A DNA stretch of 45,231 nucleotides, taken from NCBI GenBank assembly GCA_015056125.1, contig SVGW01000016.1, positions 1 to 45,231 on the forward strand, read 5' to 3'. Source of the DNA: Clostridiales bacterium. Lineage in GTDB: Bacteria; Bacillota; Clostridia; Christensenellales; Aristaeellaceae. The notes under the pieces are model-generated. The model saw nothing but the letters and a program-made list of their open reading frames with translations. It searched no databases and had not been told where the DNA came from. Made by a program: the position numbers and the translations under genes. This document shows positions 33,659-42,347 of this stretch, one piece after another (position 1 is the stretch's first letter; each line of letters begins with the position of its first letter).

Positions 33659-34390
33659 TCACTTCCGCTTCATCTGCCTAAGGAAGGCCCCTACCGCCAT
33701 CAGAAGCACCAGCACGGCATAGCCCATCACCCAGTACATATGGGGAAAAATGCCGGCATAATTGCCTCGCAGTACAGCTCTGCCCATTTCCACCCCATGC
33801 ACGAAGGGAAGAAGATGGGCTATTTTTTCAAATGCGCCTCCGACCAAAGAAAGATCAAACCAGATGCCCGACAGCCAGGCGGAAAGATTGGTGAGCAGCG
33901 CCCCACAAATGCCCCCCACCTGCTTATCCGTAAAGATGCTGCCGCACAAAAGCCCCAGGGCAATATAAAACAGCGCAGCCGGAAGGGAGAAAAGAATGGC
34001 GGCAAGCAGATGCCAGGAAAATTCCAGTCCCAACGCCAGCGCTACCATAAGGCACACCCCTGTCTGGGCCAAAGCCAGGGGAAGGAGGGGCAGGGTATAG
34101 CCCAAGATAAAATCCCGGGAAGCAAGAGGCGCAGTATACAGCCGCTGCAAAAGGGCGCTGCCCCGATCCCGGGAGATGAGCGTGGCAGAAAACAGGGTGA
34201 TAAAAGAAAGGCCGAATACTGCGATGCCGGGGGCCAGGCTGTCAATTTCAAATAAGCTCACCGGAATATTGGCTTGGATGGCGCTAAGCAAAAGCAAAAG
34301 TACCACGGGAAAGCCCAATCCAAAGGCCAGATTCAGGGGATCCCGGAGGATTTCCTTCATATTTCGCCGGGCAAACACCAGCATTTTCAT
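33659..34390 (-). CDS. ABC-2 type permease
   Basis: The 243-aa integral membrane protein has about six hydrophobic segments (FGLGFPVVLLLLLSAI, GIAVFGLSFITLFSATLI, GYTLPLLPLALAQTGVCLM and others). The layout is that of ABC-2 permeases used with single-domain ATPases. It forms an exporter with the ATPase upstream, whose stop codon it overlaps in ATGA. The substrate, possibly a drug or peptide, is unknown. It is the last gene of a TetR-ATPase-permease operon. Confidence 0.88.
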   Translation of the reverse strand: MKMLVFARRNMKEILRDPLNLAFGLGFPVVLLLLLSAIQANIPVSLFEIDSLAPGIAVFGLSFITLFSATLISRDRGSALLQRLYTAPLASRDFILGYTLPLLPLALAQTGVCLMVALALGLEFSWHLLAAILFSLPAALFYIALGLLCGSIFTDKQVGGICGALLTNLSAWLSGIWFDLSLVGGAFEKIAHLLPFVHGVEMGRAVLRGNYAGIFPHMYWVMGYAVLVLLMAVGAFLRQMKRK

Positions 34391-35115
34391 TTTATATCCC
34401 CCTTTATAATTTGGATAAACGCTTCCTCAAATTTTTCCGTGCCCGCCTGCTTTTTCAGTGCCTCCGGGGTGCCAAGGGCCAATAGCTTTCCGCTTTTCAT
34501 GATCCCCACCCGATCAGAAAGCGCCTCCGCCTCCTCCATATAATGGGTGGTAAGAATCACGGTGATCTTTCCTTTGAGCGCCCGGATGGCGTCCCACAAA
34601 TCGCTCCTTGCCAGCACATCCAGGCCCAATGTGGGCTCATCCAGGAAAAGAATTTGGGGCTCTGTGATCAGCGCCATGGCAATGCTCAATCTGCGCTGCC
34701 AGCCCCCGGAAAGCTTTCCGGCCCGCTTGCTTAAAATTTCCTCCAGGCCAAATTGCTCCGTCATTTCCCGGCATTTTGCCCGGGTTTTTTCTTTGGAAAA
34801 GCCATGTACTCCGGCCATGAGTTCCAAATTTTCCAAGGCTGTCAGATGAGGGGCCACCGCCGTTTCCTGGGGAGAAACGGCAATCATTTTTTTCACTTGA
34901 GCTCCATCGGAAAGGATGCTTTTTCCCGCCAAATATGCGTTTCCCAAAGTGGGGCGGCTCAGGCAGGAGAGCATCTTGATCAGGGTGGTTTTCCCGGCGC
35001 CGTTTACCCCAAGAAGAGAAAATAATTCCCCCTGGTGAACGCACAGGCTCAGCCGATCCACCGCCGTCACATCTTTGAATTGCTTGGTCAATTCCGTGAT
35101 TTGAATCGCTTCCAT
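34387..35115 (-). CDS. ABC transporter ATP-binding protein
   Basis: The 242-aa ATPase has Walker A GVNGAGKT (36-43), Q-loop SPQE (81-84), signature LSGGW (135-139) and Walker B ILFLDEP (155-161), followed by an H-loop in LTTHYMEEAEAL. It is of the CcmA/drug-export type. It shares a 1-nt overlap with the tetR stop (TGATG) and a 4-nt overlap with the permease gene, so the three genes are translationally coupled. Confidence 0.95.
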   Translation of the reverse strand: MEAIQITELTKQFKDVTAVDRLSLCVHQGELFSLLGVNGAGKTTLIKMLSCLSRPTLGNAYLAGKSILSDGAQVKKMIAVSPQETAVAPHLTALENLELMAGVHGFSKEKTRAKCREMTEQFGLEEILSKRAGKLSGGWQRRLSIAMALITEPQILFLDEPTLGLDVLARSDLWDAIRALKGKITVILTTHYMEEAEALSDRVGIMKSGKLLALGTPEALKKQAGTEKFEEAFIQIIKGDIK

Positions 35116-35678
35116 CAGCCATTCTCCTTTCCTTTGTGGCGATATTTCAGCCCCTGATAGTGATCAGTAAGCATCCGGCTGATCAATTCCTCATCCAATT
35201 CCAGATAATTGGTGGCCATCATGGCGGCAATACCATGCACATAGGCCCACGTTTCCAGATGAAACAGCCGCGCCGTTTCCTCATCCAGCCCGGTATTTTG
35301 CCGTATCAGCCGAACAATGGGATCAATTTCATTCGGATTCTCCTCTTCCCCGGTTCTGTCCCGCATAAATAACAATTGAAACAGCAGCTTTTCCTCCCGG
35401 GCAAAGCGGATATAGGCCATGCCGCTGGCCTTATAGGGGGGATATTTCTGGCTTTCCATTTCTTCATACACCATCTGCTGATAGCGCATCCCCGCCGCCT
35501 GAATCACTTCGCTTTTCACCTGCTCCATGGAATCAAACACCGTAAATATCGGCCGGGCGGAGCTCCCCAGCCTTTCTCCCAACCCACGGGCGGTGAGGGC
35601 TTCAATCCCCTTTTCCCGCACCAAATCTACCGCTGCGGCAATCACTTCTTCCCGGCTGAATTTTGCTTTGGACGGCAT
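35115..35678 (-). CDS. TetR/AcrR-family regulator
   Basis: The 187-aa protein has an N-terminal helix-turn-helix (FSREEVIAAAVDLVREKGIE, LTARGLGERLGSSARPIFTVF) and a TetR-like ligand domain with the TetR_C_WHG-type look (FHLETWAYVHGIAAMMATN). It probably represses its own operon with the ABC exporter until a toxic compound binds. AAAGAGGTGATGGG precedes the ATG. The promoter is a near-ideal SigA site with a palindrome just downstream. Confidence 0.92.
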   Translation of the reverse strand: MPSKAKFSREEVIAAAVDLVREKGIEALTARGLGERLGSSARPIFTVFDSMEQVKSEVIQAAGMRYQQMVYEEMESQKYPPYKASGMAYIRFAREEKLLFQLLFMRDRTGEEENPNEIDPIVRLIRQNTGLDEETARLFHLETWAYVHGIAAMMATNYLELDEELISRMLTDHYQGLKYRHKGKENG

Positions 35679-35695
35679 CCCATCACCTCTTTCTA

Positions 35696-35721
35696 AAACA
35701 TGCGTTTCAAAACACTTGTTT
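35696..35721. promoter_or_regulatory. Putative TetR operator
   Basis: This 26-bp imperfect palindrome (arms AAACATGCGTTTC / AAAACACTTGTTT; 20 of 26 positions symmetric) begins 3 bp after the -10 box, over the expected transcription start of the tetR operon. Confidence 0.6.
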
Positions 35722-35723
35722 TT

Positions 35724-35752
35724 ATTATATTCATTTTTCTTTTGTCTGTCAA
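35724..35752 (-). promoter_or_regulatory. Consensus SigA promoter of the tetR-ABC operon
   Basis: On the minus strand TTGACA (35747-35752) and TATAAT (35724-35729), both perfect, are 17 bp apart. Confidence 0.92.
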
Positions 35753-35760
35753 GGAAAATG

Positions 35761-35783
35761 AAAAAAAGGCCCCCGAAGGGGCC
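35761..35783 (-). terminator. Terminator of the Gfo/Idh-EamA-serine hydrolase operon
   Basis: On the minus strand GGCCCC-TTCG-GGGGCC is followed by seven T residues, 23 nt past the serine hydrolase stop. Confidence 0.93.
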
Positions 35784-35806
35784 GAAAAATCCAATTGTTT
35801 GTGCGT

Positions 35807-37195
35807 TTATGCTTTTTGGCCGCCAGCATAGCCCTGGTATTCATCGAAAAAGAACTGTGCGCTCCGGGTCATTTTCACGCCCACCTGATTTTCCTTAAAG
35901 GCAAAGCACATGGCCATGTTTCCCACGAACATATCCTCTGCATACACCCGGATCAGAAGCTTATTTTCCTGGAGCCATTCGCCCTTCACGCTGCAGCGGT
36001 ACTGCATTTCATGCTTCTTGGAAAAGAGGCGCTCTCCGCTGTAGCATTCCGGAAAGAGAACGGATACTTCCATGCCAAGCCCAAAACGCAGCTCCTTTTT
36101 TGCCCCGTCCCGTACATAAGAAAGAATGCCCGCATCCCCCTCCTTGCGAATGGTAAATTCCGATATCTTCATGGGATTTTCATGCAGAAGATACTTCTGG
36201 CCATTGATCTGCGCCATGATATTTTTTTCAACAGGCTTTTTCATGATCTCATCCCGGGCGGCCTCATCAATCACCGGGAAATGAGGCAGGATCTCCTGCT
36301 CAATGGCCTGAAAGATCAATTCTTTCCCCATAGGATTGCCCTGCACATCCGCCGTGCAGGCCACCACCAGATTCCGCCCCGGATAGCCGATGGCCAACTG
36401 CGCGCCCATGCCGTTAAAGAAGAAAGCACCCCCGGGCAAAGACCAGATCTGATACCCATAGCCGCAGTTTCTGAAATAGTCATTGGCGTCATCGTTATTG
36501 GCCGTCAAAGGGGAAATGGCGTCCCGGCAATAATCATAGGGCAGCAGCTGTTTTCCCTGCCAATTGCCCTTTTTCAGCATCAGCATAGCCGCCCTGGCCA
36601 GATCCCGGGTGGTGGCCAGCATGGCAGAGCCGGCCCATTTTTCCCCATCCGGCCCCTCCAGGCAATAGGCCTGCTTCGAAATACCGATGGCATCAAATAC
36701 GGGCCGCAGATATTCATCAAAGGGCAGGCCGGACGCCCGCTTCACCATGGCCCCCAGCACATAGCTTCCGCAGCTGTCATAATTCCATACGGTGCCGGAA
36801 GGATGATCCGGCGTTGCGGAAAAATAGGAAGCAAGCCAATCCCTACTATCCTGAGAATAGGTGGGCTTGGAATAGCAGGTGGACATGAGCAGCATATCCC
36901 GGATAGTCGTTTCCTCCAGATAGGGATGCAATTTCCCCAGCCCAAGCTCTTCCCGGAAATAATCCGCGATTTTATCATCCAGGGATACTTTGCCTTCCCC
37001 CACCAGCCGCCCTACGGCCATGGCCACAAGGGATTTGGTGGAAGAATAGAGGCGATGAAGGGTATGGGCGTCATATGGCGTCCAATACTTTTCCGCCAGG
37101 ATCTTTTCTCCCTGCATAATCACGCAGCCGTTCATGCGGATCTTCCACTGCTCCGCCAGGCCGGCAAAGCTTTCCATGATCTTTTGATATTCCAT
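35807..37195 (-). CDS. Beta-lactamase-like serine hydrolase
   Basis: The 462-aa protein has the class C beta-lactamase/DD-peptidase fold. The catalytic tetrad S51-S-T-K54 lies in LYSSTKSLVAMAVG, and Y139 in NYDSCGSYVLG is the usual Tyr motif. A C-terminal beta-sheet extension runs from about 350. It has no signal peptide, so it is likely a cytoplasmic esterase rather than a penicillin-binding protein; deacylation of sugar esters would suit its neighbours. The start at 37195 is preferred because GGAGG sits 8 nt before it, while it is too close to the ATG at 37201. It is the last gene of an operon with Gfo/Idh and EamA genes. Confidence 0.85.
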   Translation of the reverse strand: MEYQKIMESFAGLAEQWKIRMNGCVIMQGEKILAEKYWTPYDAHTLHRLYSSTKSLVAMAVGRLVGEGKVSLDDKIADYFREELGLGKLHPYLEETTIRDMLLMSTCYSKPTYSQDSRDWLASYFSATPDHPSGTVWNYDSCGSYVLGAMVKRASGLPFDEYLRPVFDAIGISKQAYCLEGPDGEKWAGSAMLATTRDLARAAMLMLKKGNWQGKQLLPYDYCRDAISPLTANNDDANDYFRNCGYGYQIWSLPGGAFFFNGMGAQLAIGYPGRNLVVACTADVQGNPMGKELIFQAIEQEILPHFPVIDEAARDEIMKKPVEKNIMAQINGQKYLLHENPMKISEFTIRKEGDAGILSYVRDGAKKELRFGLGMEVSVLFPECYSGERLFSKKHEMQYRCSVKGEWLQENKLLIRVYAEDMFVGNMAMCFAFKENQVGVKMTRSAQFFFDEYQGYAGGQKA

Positions 37196-37216
37196 GTCCA
37201 TTCCCTCCGGATGCTT

Positions 37217-38098
37217 TTATAGATTCATCAGCACAATGGCCGTCAGCGCCAGCGCCATGCCCGCAAGGCCCGCAGGAGTCAGCTTTTCCTTCAGCAAAAT
37301 TCTGGCCAGGATGGCAGAAGTGATAAGGTTGGCCCCCTGAAGCAAGGGATACATCAGGGCCGCGCTCATATGGGCTGCCGCCAGGGTTTTGGAAAGCATA
37401 TTGGCATACAGCCCTGCAGACATCAGGGCATAAATCACCATATGCCGCCGGTCGCTCAGTATTTTCTGCCTTTCCTGCCCCTTCAAAAGCATCACCAGCA
37501 GCAGCTGGGGCAGAATGGGTAGGAAATAGGTATAGAAAGAAAAGGTGTAAGCGCTGTGCACGGTTTCTACATTATACACCTTCTGCATAAAATCCGCCAG
37601 TGCCGATCCCAAGGCGCCCAGGATCAATGTGACCATGCCCCGCCTGGTGATTACGCCGGTGAGCTTTTTATTGTAGAGAGACATGAAAAACACCGCCGCC
37701 ACCAGCAGCACCATACCCAACACCTTGTTAATCCCTACAGGATCGCCGTAAACAAGCGCCCCCAGGATACCGGTGAGAATGGATCCCAGCATGGTGAACA
37801 CGCTGAGAAACATATACGCTTCGCTCTGAAAGGCATAGAGCCAGGCAATGGCGAAAACCGCCGTGCAAAGAGCCGATGCGCAGGAAATGAGCCAGCCCGT
37901 GCCGCTTTGCAAAAAGCCGCTCCAGCCCTCCATCCATACCAGCAGCACAAAGCCCGGCACTGCGCACAATGCGCACCGCATCAGATTGATATACACCCCA
38001 TCCCGGAAGGTGCTCACATCCCGGCTCACCTTTTTCCCGGCAAAGCCTTTCAGAAGCCCTCCCGCCAGAGCGATGGCCAGATAGAAATAATTCATCAT
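37217..38098 (-). CDS. EamA/DMT-type transporter
   Basis: The 293-aa protein consists of about ten transmembrane helices in two repeated halves (first half about 1-140, second from GMVTLILGALGSALADF onward). The end, LLKEKLTPAGLAGMALALTAIVLMNL (two blocks), is typical of EamA domains. It moves a small metabolite or sugar across the membrane; direction and substrate are unknown. It starts 2 nt after the Gfo/Idh stop (TAACGATG), with AGGGGA as site, and ends 21 nt before the serine hydrolase start at 37195. It could be the only uptake system of this sugar module. Confidence 0.83.
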   Translation of the reverse strand: MMNYFYLAIALAGGLLKGFAGKKVSRDVSTFRDGVYINLMRCALCAVPGFVLLVWMEGWSGFLQSGTGWLISCASALCTAVFAIAWLYAFQSEAYMFLSVFTMLGSILTGILGALVYGDPVGINKVLGMVLLVAAVFFMSLYNKKLTGVITRRGMVTLILGALGSALADFMQKVYNVETVHSAYTFSFYTYFLPILPQLLLVMLLKGQERQKILSDRRHMVIYALMSAGLYANMLSKTLAAAHMSAALMYPLLQGANLITSAILARILLKEKLTPAGLAGMALALTAIVLMNL

Positions 38099-38100
38099 CG

Positions 38101-39303
38101 TTATCCCCTGAAATCTCCAAAATCCGGCACATCCAGCGGGATGCCTCCCTGCCTGGCCGATTCAATGGCCACAAGGCCGGGCACCGTATACCGGGCCGCC
38201 GCGCCGGCATTGAGAATGGGCTGCTCCTTCGTGACCACCGCCCGGCAGAAATCATCGATCAGAAACTGATGGCTGGCCATATGCCCGTTCACCTGATGAA
38301 GATAGCTTTCGGGAAGGCGCCGGGCTTCCTCCTCCTGCACCTTCGCCAGGCTGTCCCACTGCCACTGGCCGTTGGCCACCTGGTTCATAAAATCGGGCAG
38401 GTGCTTGTTTTCCACCATATCCTTGGGATTCACATAATCGCTGACGTCGGAAAGCTCCACCCGCTCCTTTTCGCTTGTCCAGTCCTTTTTGACCAGGATA
38501 TGCTGGGCGTTGCTGAATTCATAGCTGCCGGAGGTTCCATACAGGGCGGAAATATAGGAGCTGGGCTTCATCCAGCCAAAGGTGCGGGCCTCAGTTACCC
38601 GAGCCGTGCCGCCGTTTGCCAGCTCCATGAAGGCATACTGATTGGAAAATTCATTATCCCAGTAATTGCAGCCCTTGCCAAAGCGCCCGTCCCCGGTCTG
38701 ATCCTTATAGCCAAAGCAAGCCACCCGGGTCACATAGGAATTCACCGCCGATACAATCATGGCCGTGGAATGGGTGGGATAGAGCATGGGCGTCATGCCC
38801 CCTTCCCCGGGACGTTTTCCGTAGCTGATGGAATCAATATGATGATAATACTGGGAAGCACCGTAAGTAAATTTGCCGAAAGTGCCTTTTTTATATTCTT
38901 CCCGGCAGAACATGGCGCAGGGATAATAATAGCAGGTTTCACCCATGAGATAAATGAGCCCTGTTTTTTTCACCAATTCGCAGATTTCCCGGCATTCCTC
39001 CACCGTACTGGCCATGGGCACCGCGGAATAGACATGCTTGCCGGCCTCCAGCGCCCGCTTCACAATATCTCCGTGGAGATGGCGCTGGGTGAAATTCATG
39101 ATGCAGTTGATCTTGGGATCTTCCAGGGCATGCTCAAAGGTATCGATAATTTCCGCGCCAAACTGCTGAGCATAATTCTGGGCTCTTTCCGGGATTAGAT
39201 CGCATACATACACCTTTTCCACATCAGGATGCGCCTGCATCAGGGGCACAAAATTCTTGGCAAATGCGCCGCAGCCGATAAATGCCGCCGTAATCTTTTT
39301 CAT
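38101..39303 (-). CDS. Gfo/Idh/MocA-family protein lacking the EKP motif
   Basis: The 400-aa protein has an N-terminal Rossmann fold (AAFIGCGAFAKNFVPLM) and a Gfo/Idh C-terminal sheet domain. In most family members the first domain ends in EKP, whose lysine helps catalysis; here the corresponding segment GKHVYSAVPMAST has S93-A-V-P96. It may be a divergent dehydrogenase or have another role such as isomerase or glycosidase. The start at 39303 is chosen for its normal Rossmann N-terminus and the GAGAGGACG site; a longer frame to 39426 covers the promoter region. It is the first gene of the operon divergent from AraC. Confidence 0.83.
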   Translation of the reverse strand: MKKITAAFIGCGAFAKNFVPLMQAHPDVEKVYVCDLIPERAQNYAQQFGAEIIDTFEHALEDPKINCIMNFTQRHLHGDIVKRALEAGKHVYSAVPMASTVEECREICELVKKTGLIYLMGETCYYYPCAMFCREEYKKGTFGKFTYGASQYYHHIDSISYGKRPGEGGMTPMLYPTHSTAMIVSAVNSYVTRVACFGYKDQTGDGRFGKGCNYWDNEFSNQYAFMELANGGTARVTEARTFGWMKPSSYISALYGTSGSYEFSNAQHILVKKDWTSEKERVELSDVSDYVNPKDMVENKHLPDFMNQVANGQWQWDSLAKVQEEEARRLPESYLHQVNGHMASHQFLIDDFCRAVVTKEQPILNAGAAARYTVPGLVAIESARQGGIPLDVPDFGDFRG

Positions 39304-39420
39304 ATTGGTTCGTCCTCTCTTTGCTGAATTACAGATTACATTGTATATGCGCCGACGCTTTCCCGTCCATGCAGAAAATGAACGCAGAATTGTATTTTTT
39401 GCACACTCGCATTTTTCTGC

Positions 39421-39448
39421 TTGCAATATTCAAAAATTAATTTATAAT
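39421..39448 (+). promoter_or_regulatory. Promoter of the AraC-glycosidase operon
   Basis: TTGCAA (39421-39426), a 16-bp spacer and perfect TATAAT (39443-39448) lie 28 bp before the start. Upstream, GCAGAAAAT (39371-39379) and ATTTTTCTGC (39411-39420) form a near inverted repeat that might be a regulator site. Confidence 0.65.
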
Positions 39449-39476
39449 GAAATTAAAATGCTATCGGTGATGCGCC

Positions 39477-40331
39477 ATGAATCTTGAAGCAATCCAGCCT
39501 TTTATCCGCCAGGGGCTTACCGCCCAGCTGCTTTTGGGAAAATACCTCTTCACTCCCCTGAAAACCCGGGACTGCCGCCTTTTCTATATTCTGGAGGGCA
39601 GCGGCAGCATGACCATAGAAGGAAAGAGCTACGCCATCGGCCCCAGCAGTGTGGTTCTTTTTCAGGCAGCCACGGAATATATCTGGCAGATTGAAAACAT
39701 GCGCTATATCGCCATCAATTTTGATTATACCTGGGAGCACGCCTCTATCCGACGCACCTTTGCCCCCATGCGGGCCGATCTATTTCCAAAAGACAATTTT
39801 TCCGATCAGATTATCTTTTCGGACGCTCCGGAATTAAATACTTCCCTGGTGCTCAAGGACGGCGCTGCTCTGGGCGAGCCCATCAAGGCCCTGGCGCTTG
39901 AATATCACATGAAAGAAGATTTCAGCGATGTGCTGATGTCCGCCCTGCTTAAAAGCATCATCATCCGCCTTTTGCGCATGTACCGGGCGCCGGAGCAAAA
40001 TTCCGGAAGAAAAGGCATCGCCACGGCCCGCACTGCCATTGAATATATCCAGAATCATTTTCAGGAAAATATCAACAATCAAGTGATCGCCAAAGAATTG
40101 CATTTTCATCCCGCCTATTTAAGCCGGATATTCAAAGCCCATACCGGCATGAGCCTTCACGCCTTTTTGCAGGATTATCGGCTCCAGGCGGCCATGGAAA
40201 TGCTGCGTACCCAGGATTTATCCATCGGCCAGATTGCCCAGGCCAGCGGCTTTCAGGATGCCGCCTATTTTACCCGCGCCTTTAAAAACCACACCGGAAA
40301 AACGCCCCTGGAGTACAAAACCTCGGACTGA
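39477..40331 (+). CDS. AraC-family regulator of the tandem glycosidase operon
   Basis: The 284-aa regulator has an N-terminal cupin (YILEGSGSMTIEGKSYAIGP, FQAATEYIW) for a sugar ligand and a C-terminal double helix-turn-helix at about 180-282 (INNQVIAKELHFHPAYLSRIF, SIGQIAQASGFQDAAYFTRAF, as separate parts). The ribosome binding site is weak (GGTGATGCGCC). It is followed 14 nt later by two glycosidase genes and is divergent from the Gfo/Idh operon, so it may control both directions. Confidence 0.9.
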   Translation: MNLEAIQPFIRQGLTAQLLLGKYLFTPLKTRDCRLFYILEGSGSMTIEGKSYAIGPSSVVLFQAATEYIWQIENMRYIAINFDYTWEHASIRRTFAPMRADLFPKDNFSDQIIFSDAPELNTSLVLKDGAALGEPIKALALEYHMKEDFSDVLMSALLKSIIIRLLRMYRAPEQNSGRKGIATARTAIEYIQNHFQENINNQVIAKELHFHPAYLSRIFKAHTGMSLHAFLQDYRLQAAMEMLRTQDLSIGQIAQASGFQDAAYFTRAFKNHTGKTPLEYKTSD

Positions 40332-40345
40332 AAGGAGACTTTCTT

Positions 40346-42328
40346 ATGGTAAAGATCGTTTATGAAAAAGGCGTTCCCTTTATTGATATCGAAGGCAAGC
40401 GCTTTGATCCTGCAGCCTTCCGTTCCTTTCGCCCCCGGCCGGATAACATATCCCTGGCCGCCCGGACTGGAATTGAGCTGATGCAGATTCTGGTATCCGG
40501 CCTGCCCTGCTCCAACGGCTCCCCTTATTCTTTGTTCGGCAATGTATGGAGCGGGGACGGAGAATATGATTTTTCCCCCTTTGACCGGCAATTTGAAATG
40601 TTCCGCCGATATGCGCCCAATGCTTATTTCAATGTGATGCTGCAGTTGGATGCATGTCCCTGGTTTGCCCAAAAGCATCCCAATGAGGATACGGACAGCT
40701 ATAAACACATTACGGAACTGGCCATGAACGATAAATGGAAACAGTCCGCGGCCGATTACCTCAAGGCATTCATCGCCTATGCCGAAGAAAAATACGGCGA
40801 TCGCATCTGGGCCTATTCCATCGCCGCCGGTTATTCCAACGAATGGTTTGACCAGTCCCTGTACGATCCCTCCTTCGATCGGGAAAATACCCGCCTCACC
40901 AGCCTCTGGCGGAAAACCATTCAAAACCCCAATGCCCCCGTGCCCACCCTCTCTTCCCTGGATAACGGCAATGATCTTCGCGCCCCCGACAGCGATGAAT
41001 TCCGCTATCTTGCCCTGGCCACGGAGCAAACCAGCAATCTCATCTGCTTCTTTGCCCATGAAGCCCAGAAGATATTGCAGCATCAAAAGCTCTTTGGCCT
41101 CTTTTACGGCTATGTTGTCCAGCGCTCCCTACATCAGATATACATGAACACCAGCGGCTATGAAACGGTGCATCGCTGTCCGGATATTGATATGCTCTAT
41201 TCTCCCGCCGCCTATGGCCACAACCGCCTGCTGGAAGGGGTGAGCTCCTATCAGTATGCCGTGGATTCCATCGGGCAAAACGGCAAGCTCTATCTCCATG
41301 AAAATGATCACCGCACAGCCCTGGCCTATTTTCCTCTGGAAAGCGGAACGATCCTCGGGGATTGCTATGAAACCTTTGAAGAATGGCGGGAGGTGTTCCG
41401 CCGGGAGCTTTGCAATGTGATGCAAAAGCGCGCTGCTTTCTGGTGGTTTGATTTCTTCGGCGGCTATTACAGCGCCCCGGAATATGAAAATGAATTGCGG
41501 CTGGAAATGGAAATCTATCAGGCGCTGAGCTGCGGCCCGCGCCGCTCCGTGGCTGAAATCGCCGTATTCATTGATCCCACGTCCACGATGTGCTTCCGCC
41601 AGCACACGGAACTGCATCGAGATTTAGGCCGGTTTAACACGGATCAATTGCTCCGCTGCGGCGCACCTTTTGACTTTTTCAACCTCAACGATCTGGAAAC
41701 CCTGGACATGCGTCCATATAAAATGTGCGTGTTCCTCAACGCTTTGCTGCTGCCGGAAAAAATCAAGGCCTGCATGAAAGAAAAGCTGGCAGGGAAAGCC
41801 AAGGTATTCCTCTACGGCCCCGGTTTATGGGATGGCAGCGCCTTTAGCCCCGCCGCCGTATCCAAGCTGTGCGGGATAAATATTGTGCCTCGCGCAACCC
41901 TGGATTCCAATACCCGCTATCTGGATGAAACCTATCATTTCACCAGCAAAATCAGCCCCCTTTTTCAAGTGGAGGATGAAAGCGCGGATGTAATTGCCCG
42001 GTATGCGGACGGGGCCATTTCCTGCGCACGGAAGGGTGAAGTGATTTATTCCGCCGTGGGCAATCTGCCCTGGAAGCTGTGGCGGGATCTGGCCCGGCAA
42101 GAGGGCATTCACATCTATGATGAAAACGGCGGCGGCAGCGCCGTGTGCTCCCAGTTTATTGCCAGCTACACCACGCTCCGAGAGGATTGCGAGCTGCATC
42201 CCAAGGAAGATGGCATGTACAAAGAAATTTTCAGCGGCAAAACCTATGAATGCAAAAACGGTTCCCTCCGCTACTCCGTACCCAAAGGCACCACCATGCT
42301 GTTTATAAAAGAATCATCGGAAGATTAA
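40346..42328 (+). CDS. Clan GH-A-like glycosidase, tandem copy 1
   Basis: The 660-aa protein has a TIM barrel at about 30-400 with the clan GH-A pattern: acid/base E166 in AAGYSNEWF and probable nucleophile E319 in KLYLHENDH. Residues about 420-600 resemble the trimerisation domain of GH42 (VAEIAVFIDPTSTMC, KMCVFLNALLLPE), and a short beta domain closes it. It has no signal peptide. I cannot place it in a numbered GH family; a GH42-like beta-galactosidase or a related new family is possible. CTGAAAGGAGACTTTCTT precedes the start. The next gene is a close paralogue. Confidence 0.8.
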   Translation: MVKIVYEKGVPFIDIEGKRFDPAAFRSFRPRPDNISLAARTGIELMQILVSGLPCSNGSPYSLFGNVWSGDGEYDFSPFDRQFEMFRRYAPNAYFNVMLQLDACPWFAQKHPNEDTDSYKHITELAMNDKWKQSAADYLKAFIAYAEEKYGDRIWAYSIAAGYSNEWFDQSLYDPSFDRENTRLTSLWRKTIQNPNAPVPTLSSLDNGNDLRAPDSDEFRYLALATEQTSNLICFFAHEAQKILQHQKLFGLFYGYVVQRSLHQIYMNTSGYETVHRCPDIDMLYSPAAYGHNRLLEGVSSYQYAVDSIGQNGKLYLHENDHRTALAYFPLESGTILGDCYETFEEWREVFRRELCNVMQKRAAFWWFDFFGGYYSAPEYENELRLEMEIYQALSCGPRRSVAEIAVFIDPTSTMCFRQHTELHRDLGRFNTDQLLRCGAPFDFFNLNDLETLDMRPYKMCVFLNALLLPEKIKACMKEKLAGKAKVFLYGPGLWDGSAFSPAAVSKLCGINIVPRATLDSNTRYLDETYHFTSKISPLFQVEDESADVIARYADGAISCARKGEVIYSAVGNLPWKLWRDLARQEGIHIYDENGGGSAVCSQFIASYTTLREDCELHPKEDGMYKEIFSGKTYECKNGSLRYSVPKGTTMLFIKESSED

Positions 42329-42347
42329 CCTGAAAGGAGCTTCAACC

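Noticed and set aside
35795-37222. A 475-codon plus-strand frame over the serine hydrolase
   Set aside because: It mirrors the real gene exactly, shows no domain, and begins inside that gene's downstream region without a ribosome binding site.
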